Shown: one piece after another, positions 1 through 7,910 of the stretch
Layout of the letters: each line of letters opens with the position of its first letter
Position numbering within the stretch: position 1 is the first letter of the stretch
Source: JBMYYR01 sp965243605
GTDB taxonomy: Bacteria; Bacteroidota; Bacteroidia; Flavobacteriales; CAJXXR01
DNA length: 37,398 nucleotides
Reading direction: 5' to 3'
Assembly (NCBI GenBank): GCA_965243605.1
Contig: CBDEVQ010000036.1
Location: forward strand, 1 to 37,398
Notes under the pieces: model-generated
Told to the model about the DNA's origin: nothing
The model's input: only the letters and a program-made list of their open reading frames with translations
Database searches by the model: none
Made by a program: the position numbers and the translations under genes

Positions 1-1
1 T

Positions 2-229
2 ATACAAACAGGTAGACTACCTGTATCGCGAAAAAACATACAACTTATACCAAGAGAATCTAATATAAGTGATAAAGAGGTGATTAATAAATACTCTTTT
101 CATTCAGATTTAACCATATTAGGGTTTGATAAAGCGCATATAGAGGGCGATCAATCTTATTTTACGGGGTATCCAGATCTTGGGAATATGTTATTTGTAA
201 ATAGTATGAACTCTAAAAACTTAGAGTAG
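2..229 (+). CDS. C-terminal fragment of an unidentified protein, cut by the window edge
   Basis: An open frame enters at the left edge and runs 75 codons to a TAG stop at 227-229, so only the C-terminus is visible. Its residues include TILGFDKAHIEGD followed by GYPDLGNMLFVNSM. The pattern of an 'LTILGF' strand followed by 'GY..LGN.LFVN' faintly recalls the C-terminal cytoplasmic domain of SLC12-type (Na-K-Cl cotransporter-like) permeases, but the fragment is too short to call. About 107 bp separate it from menG, which has its own promoter-like box, so the two need not be co-transcribed. Confidence 0.55.
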   Translation: MQTGRLPVSRKNIQLIPRESNISDKEVINKYSFHSDLTILGFDKAHIEGDQSYFTGYPDLGNMLFVNSMNSKNLE

Positions 230-280
230 GTAAATTATTATTGTATCACAAGTGTATACTAAAGATGGTTTTGTGCTATA

Positions 281-314
281 TTTGGTATTAATAGCGATAC
301 ATTGACTATATTTG
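281..314 (+). promoter_or_regulatory. Bacteroidota-type promoter for menG
   Basis: TTTG at 281-284, a 22-bp spacer and TATATTTG at 307-314 match the flavobacterial -33 TTG / -7 TAnnTTTG pattern (spacer about 17-23). The predicted transcription start lies near 321, giving a short leader before the TTG start codon at 337. Confidence 0.45.
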
Positions 315-336
315 CAGCACAAAGAAAATTGACGTT

Positions 337-1062
337 TTGAGAAAGACCGTAACACCTTACAAAGAGTCCACAGATGGTAAAAAAGACCAAGTGGCAACAA
401 TGTTTAACAACATTGCTCCTAAATACGATTTTTTAAACCATGTATTATCAATGGGAATTGATATTAAATGGAGAAATCGTGTTAATAAAATGCTTCATTC
501 TGAGAAAGTTGAAAGTATTTTAGATATAGCAACTGGAACAGGAGATTTGGCTTTAACACTTCATAAAGAAAATGTTAAAATTAAAGGGCTAGATATTTCG
601 GAAGGAATGTTAGAAGTAGGACGTCAGAAAATAAAAGAGAAAGGATTAGAAAAGGATATTGAATTTATTTTAGGTGATGCCGAAAATATGCCTTTTCCTG
701 ATAATAATTTTGATGCAATTACGGTAGCTTTTGGTGTGCGTAATTTTGCAAATTTAGAAAAAGGTCTTAAAGAAATGCGTCGTGTGTTAAAACCTAACGG
801 TCGTGTTTTTGTTTTAGAATTTTCTCAGCCAACTTCGGTACCATTTAAGCAGATTTATAATTTTTATTCAAGAAATATTCTTCCAACAATTGGTCGTATT
901 ATTTCTAATGATAAAGCCGCTTATACGTACTTGCCAGAATCAGTTGCAGCATTTCCTTATGGAGATGAATTCTTAAAAATAATGAATACCTGTGGATTTA
1001 AAGAAAATGCTTGTCGACCTGTTACTATGGGGATTGCAAGTATTTATTCCGGAAAGAAATAA
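337..1062 (+). CDS. menG: Demethylmenaquinone methyltransferase (MenG/UbiE)
   Basis: Class I SAM-dependent methyltransferase of 241 aa that makes menaquinone from demethylmenaquinone, the last step of the pathway in Bacteroidota, where menaquinone is the respiratory quinone. Both UbiE signatures are visible: YDFLNHVLSMGIDIKWR at residues 30-46 and RVLKPNGRVFVLEFSQP in the second half. The SAM-binding motif I is DIATGTGD at 63-70. The start is a TTG at 337; the frame upstream has no ATG, and this start gives the usual N-terminus (TVTPYKE). A promoter-like box lies just upstream. porT follows after 27 bp, a ubiE-porT adjacency that I recall as common in Bacteroidota. Length is normal for the family. 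Confidence 0.95.
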   Translation: MRKTVTPYKESTDGKKDQVATMFNNIAPKYDFLNHVLSMGIDIKWRNRVNKMLHSEKVESILDIATGTGDLALTLHKENVKIKGLDISEGMLEVGRQKIKEKGLEKDIEFILGDAENMPFPDNNFDAITVAFGVRNFANLEKGLKEMRRVLKPNGRVFVLEFSQPTSVPFKQIYNFYSRNILPTIGRIISNDKAAYTYLPESVAAFPYGDEFLKIMNTCGFKENACRPVTMGIASIYSGKK

Positions 1063-1089
1063 TTTAAGCTTATAAGCGTTTTAAGTATT

Positions 1090-1803
1090 ATGAAAAGAAA
1101 AATTGTACTTGTTTTAGGATTGATATGTTTATTTTGTGGTGTACAGAAGTCACAAGCACAGGTAAATAAATATTTGTTAAATATTCCGCATCATGATGAT
1201 AAACAATTGCATTTTGGATTTATCTTAGGACTTACAAACAATACCTTAGATGCAAGTTTCTCTGATGGATTAATGAATTCGACTGTTACGAAAGCTGAGA
1301 TCATTAACTTTAATGGTTTTAATGTTGGTATTTTAGCAGATTATAGATTGAACGATAACTTCAATTTACGATTTGTACCTTCGTTAACATTGTCTAAACG
1401 TGCAATTAAATTTACTTACGGAGACCCATTTGAATTTGGAAGTTTAAACGAACTTCAAAAGAATGATGAAGTCGCCTTATTTAATTTGCCAGTTTCATTA
1501 AAATTTAGAGCACAAAGAAGAGGAAACATCCGCCCATATGTTTTTAGCGGAGCGCAAATGATTCTCGATATGTCTAGTGATAAAAACGTGGATGACCCAG
1601 AAGTGTTAAGAATTAATTCTAACGATTTTGGAGTACATGTTGGATTAGGATTAGATTTTTATTTAGAGTATTTTAAGTTCGGTATAGAAATGCGTTACGT
1701 ATATGGATTAACGGATTTAAAAGTCGGTGTGGATAGTGATTTCTATAATGCTATAGAATCTTTACACCACAGAGGATTACAATTTTGCTTAACATTTGAA
1801 TAA
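1090..1803 (+). CDS. porT: Type IX secretion system protein PorT (outer-membrane beta-barrel)
   Basis: 237-aa protein with a signal peptide over residues 1-24 (basic MKRK, hydrophobic core, cleavage after SQAQ). The mature protein begins near the PorT-like stretch DDKQLHFGFILGLTNNT, then shows alternating beta strands rich in aromatic and glycine residues (HVGLGLDFYLEYFKFGIEMR), consistent with an 8-stranded outer-membrane barrel. PorT is needed for assembly or function of the T9SS, which exports CHU_C-tagged proteins such as the one at 20.6-22.0 kb. It lies 27 bp downstream of menG, and its stop codon shares one base with the ATG of the next gene (TAATG at 1801-1805), suggesting a menG-porT-oxidoreductase transcript with translational coupling. 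Confidence 0.88.
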   Translation: MKRKIVLVLGLICLFCGVQKSQAQVNKYLLNIPHHDDKQLHFGFILGLTNNTLDASFSDGLMNSTVTKAEIINFNGFNVGILADYRLNDNFNLRFVPSLTLSKRAIKFTYGDPFEFGSLNELQKNDEVALFNLPVSLKFRAQRRGNIRPYVFSGAQMILDMSSDKNVDDPEVLRINSNDFGVHVGLGLDFYLEYFKFGIEMRYVYGLTDLKVGVDSDFYNAIESLHHRGLQFCLTFE

Positions 1804-2006
1804 TGGCAAAAGAATGTACATTGGTGCTTAGTCCAAAGCAAGCCCAACAACAAGAAATACACAAAAAACTTATTTGTAAAAAAATAGGTGTAAAAGAACT
1901 AGAAGTTTCTGAAATTGTACTTTTAAGAAAATCGATTGATTCTCGTAAAAAGGCAATTAAAATTCATTTAAAATATCAGGTTTTTTTCATTGGAGAAAAA
2001 ACCTGA
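1803..2006 (+). CDS. N-terminal domain of FAD-dependent oxidoreductase, separated by a one-base frame shift
   Basis: 67 codons ending at TGA 2004-2006. The stretch LRKSIDSRKKAIKIHL is typical of the small N-terminal domain preceding the FAD domain in COG2509-type dehydrogenases, which run to about 515-520 aa. Here the FAD domain continues in another frame from about 1988. Removing one T from the seven-T run at 1981-1987 joins the frames as QVFSLEKKPDVFSYEF and yields a 518-aa protein of normal length. I therefore read this as the 5' part of the next entry, not a separate gene. The ATG overlaps the porT stop. Cause unknown: sequencing error, real mutation, or slippage on the T run. Confidence 0.7.
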   Translation: MAKECTLVLSPKQAQQQEIHKKLICKKIGVKELEVSEIVLLRKSIDSRKKAIKIHLKYQVFFIGEKT

Positions 2007-3360
2007 CGTGTTTTCATACGAATTTAAGGGGCAAAATGTAAGTCAAGCAGAACCTGTTATAGTCGTTGGTACTGGACCAGCAGGACTATTTGCGGGTTTA
2101 AAATTGATTGAACATGGATTTAAACCTGTTTTAATTGAACGTGGTAAAGACGTTGTAGAACGACGAAAAGACTTAGGGGCAATTAATAGAGACCATATTG
2201 TAAACCCTGATTCCAATTATTGCTTTGGAGAAGGAGGAGCAGGAACATATTCTGATGGTAAATTATATACCCGTTCTTATAAGCGTGGAAATATTAAAGA
2301 AACCTTAGAAATATTAGTTCATTTTGGAGCCCATGAAAACATCCTTTCAGATGCACATCCACATATAGGAACCAATAAGTTACCTAAGATAATTGCTCGA
2401 ATGAGAGATACAATTATAGATTGTGGGGGTAGTGTGTTATTTGATACCAGAATGGAAGATATTATATCTGAAGATGGGGAGTTTAAGGCTATTGTAGACC
2501 AACACAGAAATAAGATTAACGGTAAAGCTTGTATACTCGCTACTGGACATTCTGCACGAGATGTTTATCAATTATTTTTTGATAAACAATGGGCTTTAGA
2601 AGCAAAGCCTTTTGCTCTAGGAGTCCGAGTAGAACATCCTCAACCATTAATCGATCAAATTCAATACCATTGTGAGGTAAGAAATCCGTATTTACCTGCG
2701 GCGTCTTACGCATTAGTACAACAGGTTAAAGGGTTAGGTGTTTATTCATTTTGTATGTGTCCAGGAGGGCATATGGTACCTGCAGCTACAGCTCAAGAAG
2801 AAGTTGTTGTTAACGGAATGTCAACATCTACAAGGAGTTCTAAATATGCGAATTCTGGTATAGTTGTTAGTGTAGATCCAATGCAATTAAAAGGTTACCA
2901 GAAATATGGAGTCTTTTCTGCACTTCAATTTCAGAAAGATGTTGAAAGAAAGGCATGGATTGCTGGTGGTAAAACACAAAAAGCACCGGCGCAACGAATG
3001 ACCGATTTCTGTGAGAATAAATTTTCAAATCAGTTAAATCAAGGTTCTTATATTCCCGGTTTAGTTTCCACTCAATTGGATGATGTTATTCCTGCATTTG
3101 TTTCCGAGCGATTAAAAGCTGGATTCAAGGCTTTTGGACGAAAAATGAAAGGGTATTATACTGAAGAAGCCAATGTTGTAGGAGTAGAATCTAGAACATC
3201 AGCACCTATTTCAATTCCAAGACATGAAAAAACACTTGAACATCCTCAAATTAAAGGATTATATCCTTGTGGAGAAGGAGCAGGTTATGCTGGAGGAATT
3301 ATCTCGGCCGCTTTAGATGGAATTCGCTGTGCAGATGCCATCCTAAATAATAACCGCTAG
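1990..3360 (+). CDS. FAD-dependent oxidoreductase (COG2509-like), main part
   Basis: Large C-terminal part of a flavoprotein. The Rossmann FAD-binding motif VIVVGTGPAG is at about residues 23-32 of this frame, followed by the conserved NYCFGEGGAGTYSDGKLYTR stretch and a C-terminal FAD-contacting segment, PCGEGAGYAGGII. The family is widespread in Bacteroidota as an uncharacterised dehydrogenase; its substrate is unknown. The TTG at 1990 is only the first possible start in this frame. The native protein most likely begins at ATG 1803, with a one-base disruption at the T7 run 1981-1987. The coding sequence is otherwise intact, with no other stops. It ends just before a strong bidirectional terminator. 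Confidence 0.85.
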   Translation: MEKKPDVFSYEFKGQNVSQAEPVIVVGTGPAGLFAGLKLIEHGFKPVLIERGKDVVERRKDLGAINRDHIVNPDSNYCFGEGGAGTYSDGKLYTRSYKRGNIKETLEILVHFGAHENILSDAHPHIGTNKLPKIIARMRDTIIDCGGSVLFDTRMEDIISEDGEFKAIVDQHRNKINGKACILATGHSARDVYQLFFDKQWALEAKPFALGVRVEHPQPLIDQIQYHCEVRNPYLPAASYALVQQVKGLGVYSFCMCPGGHMVPAATAQEEVVVNGMSTSTRSSKYANSGIVVSVDPMQLKGYQKYGVFSALQFQKDVERKAWIAGGKTQKAPAQRMTDFCENKFSNQLNQGSYIPGLVSTQLDDVIPAFVSERLKAGFKAFGRKMKGYYTEEANVVGVESRTSAPISIPRHEKTLEHPQIKGLYPCGEGAGYAGGIISAALDGIRCADAILNNNR

Positions 3361-3376
3361 AAAATACAATTTATAT

Positions 3377-3419
3377 AAAAAAACGGTCTATTGGAATATT
3401 TCCAATAGACCGTTTTTTT
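3377..3419. terminator. Bidirectional terminator, 20-bp perfect stem
   Basis: Arms 3377-3396 and 3400-3419 pair perfectly (A7-CGGTCTATTGGAA / complement-T7) around a 3-nt loop. It has T runs on both strands and serves the convergent FAD oxidoreductase (+) and the 3418-4143 gene (-). The stop codon of the latter lies inside the T run. Confidence 0.92.
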
Positions 3420-4143
3420 ATATAAACATGGTAAAATGAAAACCGTAATTAAACGATTTAACCGAAATATTAGCTTTAGATTTTAAGGTGTTTTCATCAG
3501 ATTTTAATGATGTATCTCCAATGTCAGTATTGTAACTTGTTTTAAAACCAATAAGGAAGGGTTGTCCAGGCTTAATACTAATTTTGGGGATTTTAAAATT
3601 GACTTCTACACCAAATTGTAAGGTGTATTGACGGAAATTAAGATTAAAGTCGGGGTTAGAAGTATATTCATCTAACGGTATATCGTCCTTAGCATTAAAG
3701 TTTTTCAGACTCATATTATTTATGTAAATAGAAGTTCGTGGTACAATTTGAATATGTCTTGTATTAAGAACATAAAGTCCCCCTGAACATCCAAAACGTG
3801 TAAAATTAGATTTAGCATCAACAGAATCGGAAATAGAACCAGATTGCGATCCAAAGTTTAGGTTAACAGCAAACAAAAAAGTTTTGTATTGCACACCATA
3901 TTCTACACCCCATAAAAGTTTAGATTTTTCTAATAAATCAATATTTCTTTGATCAAAATTGGACTTAAATGAATTAAAATTGAATTGTACAATTTCAGAA
4001 TCAAAATTTAAAAATTGATTCATAGATAATGTCTTTTCAGCATAAGGATTAACTTGCTCTACTTGCTTTTTTGGAGGCTGAGTTGTTTGAGCTTGTCCAA
4101 TTTGTAAACCAACAACTACCAAAATAAGATAGATATACTTCAT
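3418..4143 (-). CDS. Secreted protein, probable outer-membrane beta-barrel, function unknown
   Basis: 241 aa with an N-terminal signal peptide (MKYIYLILVVVGLQIGQAQ, cleavage after AQ). The rest alternates short polar and hydrophobic stretches ending in aromatic residues (GVEYGVQYKTFLFAVNLNFG; FRQYTLQFGVEVNFKI), and the last residue is hydrophobic after NYGFHFTMF, as in small outer-membrane barrels. I do not recognise a family. It starts 9 bp after the sbcC stop on the same strand, so it is probably co-transcribed with sbcC. This pairing has no obvious functional logic. Its stop codon lies within the terminator at 3377-3419. Confidence 0.7.
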   Translation of the reverse strand: MKYIYLILVVVGLQIGQAQTTQPPKKQVEQVNPYAEKTLSMNQFLNFDSEIVQFNFNSFKSNFDQRNIDLLEKSKLLWGVEYGVQYKTFLFAVNLNFGSQSGSISDSVDAKSNFTRFGCSGGLYVLNTRHIQIVPRTSIYINNMSLKNFNAKDDIPLDEYTSNPDFNLNFRQYTLQFGVEVNFKIPKISIKPGQPFLIGFKTSYNTDIGDTSLKSDENTLKSKANISVKSFNYGFHFTMFI

Positions 4144-4152
4144 AGCGTATGT

Positions 4153-7100
4153 TTAAGAAATATTTAAGGTGCTAATACCATTACTTTTTTTAATGACCTG
4201 AACTTGTGTAGGAATTCTTTCTTTTAAATTTTCAACGTGAGAAATAATTCCGATCATTTTTCCTTGAGCCTTCAGTGTTTCTAGAGTGGCTAAAACGATT
4301 TCTAAAGTTGAGTTATCTAAAGTACCGAAGCCTTCGTCTATAAATAAAGATTTAATTTGAACATTATGATTAGATAAATCTGATAAACCCAATGCCAAAG
4401 ATAAACTGATCAAAAACTTTTCACCACCGCTTGATGTATCTACAAACCTTGTGACATCCGTTTGATAATGATCAACCAATTTAAAATTAAGCTCATCTCC
4501 GGGTTTATAGAAATCATCCATTTTAAGAGAGTATCTTTTGTTTAGTTTATAGAGATGTAAATTAGCAAGTTGAATGAGATTCCTTAGTGTTAAACGTTGT
4601 ACATAAGTGTTAAATGCATGTTTAGAACCACCAATTAATGTAAGGAGCTGACTCCATTTATTATAATTGGTTTCTTGTCTGTTAATATCATCAACAACCG
4701 TTTTATTTCTATTTACAATTTGATTATTTAGCTCAAATTTACTCTGAATTCCTCCAAGTTCTTGAGTGTAATCTTTTGTTTTTTGAAGATTAATAGTTAG
4801 GTTTTCAAGGTTTTGATCTTCCGTAATTTCAAAATTTTTCTTATTAGATAATTCTTGTAGCCCTAAAGTGATTTGATCTTTTATAGCCAATAACTGAGTA
4901 TGCTTAGTTTCAATATTTTTTTTGAGAATATTTAATGCGTTAACGTTTTCATCTGTTAACCAAACATTCTTAATGTTTTCAATATTAGAAAATGAACTGT
5001 CAGCAATTTGATTATTTAACGCAGTTGTTTTTTCTTTTATGGTTAAATTCAGTGTTGTATTTTGATGTTCTAAAGTTTTTAAAACTTGATTTTCTCCAAC
5101 CAATTGCTTTTCTAAACCTTGAAGCAATTGTACAATTATATCTAACTGAACATAGGCTAATTGCTTCTGTTCGTTAAGCATAATTCTTTTATGCTGAACC
5201 GAGATTTGTAAGGGTAATAACGTATTACGTTCTTCTTTATACGTTATAAGATCCTTTTTAACGCTATCTAATTGTTTTGAAATTTCAGTTGTAGAATCAT
5301 TGAGCTTGATTAATGATTCATTATTTAATTTCAATTCTAATTCTATAGACTTAATGGCAGTTAATGTTTGTTCATTCTTTTTAAGAATAGCATGGTAAGA
5401 ATCAATACTTGTTTTTAATCGATTTAAAAAGTATTCGGTATTATCTGCAGAAGGAATATTAATCTTGAATTCAGAGAATATTAAATTTAATTGTTTTTCC
5501 TGTGATTCAATATTAGAGTTTAATTGATTCAGTTGTACAAATAATACATTGAGATGATCTTGACTTGACTTTGTTTTTTGATTGATAACAGCCATGGTTT
5601 GATCTATAGATTGCTTGTGTTTAAACCATTTATGGTATTCTATTTCATGCTGTTCTCTTAGTTTGTTTTGTTTCTGAAATTTTGAAATTTGATTTTCAAT
5701 GGCCAATTTTTTAAGTAGAAACTGTTTTAGTTTTAAGTCAATCGTATCTAAATTAATTTGGTCATCGTCAGGATATAGGCTACTTAATTCCTGTGATAGA
5801 TTAGTAATTGTTTTCGTATGGTTTTCTAGTGTAAGGTGTATATTTTCAATTTTAACATCTAATATTCCAATGTTTTTTGCTAAATCATTTTCGCTTAATA
5901 TTATGGTTTCAAGTTCTTGTTTTCTTGAAATTAACTTTTGCTTTTCTGTATGAGATTTAGGTAATAGATATGCATCAACGTATGGATGATCAATAGATCC
6001 ACACAAAGAACAAGGCTTGTCTTTTTCGAGTTTTTTACGTTCATCAGAAAATTGTTCAACAACTAAAGTTAGATCTACAACTTTCTGCAATTCTTGAATA
6101 GATTCACTAGTTAGTTTTTTAAGAGTAAGAATTTTATCCAAATCTTTTTTTAAAGTCGATTGATTTTCTTTTAACGCCTTAATCTCCTTTACAATATTCT
6201 GTTCCTCTTTTTCTGTTTTAATTTTATGGGAAATTATCTCTTTCAATTTCTCCCAAATGTTTTGTTTATTAAGAACTGATTTTTCTTCAATTAACAAATG
6301 GTCTAAAGGATGTTCTTGAGCAAACTTTTTTAGTTCTCTAATAACAATTTCTTTATCAGAAATTTGTTTTAATATGGTTAATCTCTCTTTTGTTAATGAA
6401 TCAATCTTATGTTTTTCTGAAGCAATTTGAGTGTTATATTGCTCAATTTGAGATTTTATTTTTTTAGTTTCTTGAATACTAATTCTACGCTCAGTTAATT
6501 CAGTGTTCCAATGTGAATAATGATTTTCAAACGTTTTAATATGTTTTTGATCATTAATCTTAATTTGAGTCTGAGCTAATATTTCTTGTTGATTAGACTG
6601 TAAATTCGATTTTTCTTTTTGTTTCTTATTGAGTAGATTGATTTCTGATTTTACACCTTCTAATCTTCCATTTAATTCTTTTAATATGTTACCCTGGTTA
6701 ATAATTTGACTATCCAATTTAGAAACATGATCGAGTTTAGGTAGCCAAATTTCAAAGGCTTTTTCTGATTTAATTTTATCCTCTAGTTTTACTTTTTCAT
6801 CGAGGCGATGAAGCTTAACTTGATCGTCTAAAGAATTTAATTTTTCAGCCGTAATAACCGATTCATTTCTATTGGATTTTATTTCATACGCTAAACGTTC
6901 AATATCATTAATATGAGTCATAAACGGAATAGCCTTGTCATGAAGCATCAGTTTTTCTAAGTCTTTTTCCGAAGTTGATTTTAATTTGGAAAGATCATCA
7001 AAATTGGTATTTAAAGATTCGTTTTGCTTTTTGAGGGAATTAAATTGAGTATACCATAATTTAATTTTTTGGTATTCTGTTGTTTTCGTTTCCGTATTTG

Positions 7101-7812
7101 TAATCTCTAGTTTTAAACGGGTCTGTTCTTGTGTTAAATGGGTAATATCATCTTCAGAAAGTAAATCTTCCGTATTAATTTTAGAGCGTAATGTATCTAA
7201 CGTTTTCTTTTCTTCGTACAATCGTTCAGAGATTGTATTTCCAATTTTTTTGTAAATTTCTTCTCCAGTAATTTGCTCCAATAATTTCCCCTTATCTTTA
7301 GCGTTAGCAGATAGGAACGAAGCAAATTCACCTTGAGCCAACATTACTGAACGTAAAAATTGGTCATAGGTTAATTGTGTTATTTCTATTATTTTTTGCT
7401 GAACTGTTGTTTTCTTTTCAGCAATAATTAAATCCTTAGATAAGTTTTTAAAACGAACAGATTCTTTAGGTTTTAATAACGGTTTTCCTGTTTTAGAAGA
7501 AACTCTTAAACCCCATTGAGCTTCGTAAATTTGATAATCCGATTCAAATGTAACTCTAGAAATAGCTTCTTGTGCTCCATAGCTAACAACATCAACAAGG
7601 CCTGCTTTAATATTAGATTTATTAAATCGTGGTACTTGATGATATAAAGCGATGGTAATAGCATCTAAAATTGTAGTTTTTCCAGAACCAGTAGATCCTG
7701 TTATGGCAAATAATCCAACATCTTTAAACTGTGGTTGTTCAAAGTCAATAATTAATGGAGTTTCAGACCGTAAAGAATTTAGGTTTTGAAGTTCTATTTT
7801 TAAAATCTTCAT
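4153..7812 (-). CDS. sbcC: Exonuclease subunit SbcC (Rad50-like SMC-type ATPase)
   Basis: 1219-aa Rad50/SbcC-type ATPase, the DNA-processing partner of the SbcD (Mre11-like) nuclease in repair of breaks and hairpins. The N-terminal Walker A motif GSTGSGKT is at residues 39-46. Two long coiled-coil arms rich in K, E, L, N and Q flank a zinc hook, PCSLCG, with Cys601 and Cys604. The C-terminal ABC signature SSGGEKFLISLSLALG precedes the Walker B motif LFIDEGFGTLD, with Asp1159-Glu1160. Length is slightly above E. coli SbcC. No sbcD lies beside it: upstream is a divergent secreted-protein gene and downstream a barrel-like gene. SbcD must be encoded elsewhere if the complex is functional. Confidence 0.93.
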   Translation of the reverse strand: MKILKIELQNLNSLRSETPLIIDFEQPQFKDVGLFAITGSTGSGKTTILDAITIALYHQVPRFNKSNIKAGLVDVVSYGAQEAISRVTFESDYQIYEAQWGLRVSSKTGKPLLKPKESVRFKNLSKDLIIAEKKTTVQQKIIEITQLTYDQFLRSVMLAQGEFASFLSANAKDKGKLLEQITGEEIYKKIGNTISERLYEEKKTLDTLRSKINTEDLLSEDDITHLTQEQTRLKLEITNTETKTTEYQKIKLWYTQFNSLKKQNESLNTNFDDLSKLKSTSEKDLEKLMLHDKAIPFMTHINDIERLAYEIKSNRNESVITAEKLNSLDDQVKLHRLDEKVKLEDKIKSEKAFEIWLPKLDHVSKLDSQIINQGNILKELNGRLEGVKSEINLLNKKQKEKSNLQSNQQEILAQTQIKINDQKHIKTFENHYSHWNTELTERRISIQETKKIKSQIEQYNTQIASEKHKIDSLTKERLTILKQISDKEIVIRELKKFAQEHPLDHLLIEEKSVLNKQNIWEKLKEIISHKIKTEKEEQNIVKEIKALKENQSTLKKDLDKILTLKKLTSESIQELQKVVDLTLVVEQFSDERKKLEKDKPCSLCGSIDHPYVDAYLLPKSHTEKQKLISRKQELETIILSENDLAKNIGILDVKIENIHLTLENHTKTITNLSQELSSLYPDDDQINLDTIDLKLKQFLLKKLAIENQISKFQKQNKLREQHEIEYHKWFKHKQSIDQTMAVINQKTKSSQDHLNVLFVQLNQLNSNIESQEKQLNLIFSEFKINIPSADNTEYFLNRLKTSIDSYHAILKKNEQTLTAIKSIELELKLNNESLIKLNDSTTEISKQLDSVKKDLITYKEERNTLLPLQISVQHKRIMLNEQKQLAYVQLDIIVQLLQGLEKQLVGENQVLKTLEHQNTTLNLTIKEKTTALNNQIADSSFSNIENIKNVWLTDENVNALNILKKNIETKHTQLLAIKDQITLGLQELSNKKNFEITEDQNLENLTINLQKTKDYTQELGGIQSKFELNNQIVNRNKTVVDDINRQETNYNKWSQLLTLIGGSKHAFNTYVQRLTLRNLIQLANLHLYKLNKRYSLKMDDFYKPGDELNFKLVDHYQTDVTRFVDTSSGGEKFLISLSLALGLSDLSNHNVQIKSLFIDEGFGTLDNSTLEIVLATLETLKAQGKMIGIISHVENLKERIPTQVQVIKKSNGISTLNIS

Positions 7813-7882
7813 AAAAAGTTAAAACTATAGTTGGGTTGTGCTATTATATAATATGTAAAGGTAAGTATTTGATAAATAATAT

Positions 7883-7890
7883 TAATTTTG
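7883..7890 (+). promoter_or_regulatory. Putative -7 box TAATTTTG
   Basis: A TAnnTTTG match lies 20 bp before the ATG at 7911. No TTG sits at the expected -33 distance, so only the -7 part is supported. Confidence 0.3.
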
Positions 7891-7910
7891 AATACGGTTT
7901 AATTAAAGAT

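Noticed and set aside
4992..5953. Plus-strand open frames inside sbcC (e.g. 4992-5177, 5699-5953)
   Set aside because: Antisense shadows of the coiled-coil coding region, with no recognisable protein features or promoter.
7836..7910. Upstream extension of the 7911-9341 gene to a TTG at 7836
   Set aside because: It would place 25 residues before a textbook signal peptide and cross a promoter-like TAATTTTG box; ATG 7911 is far more likely.
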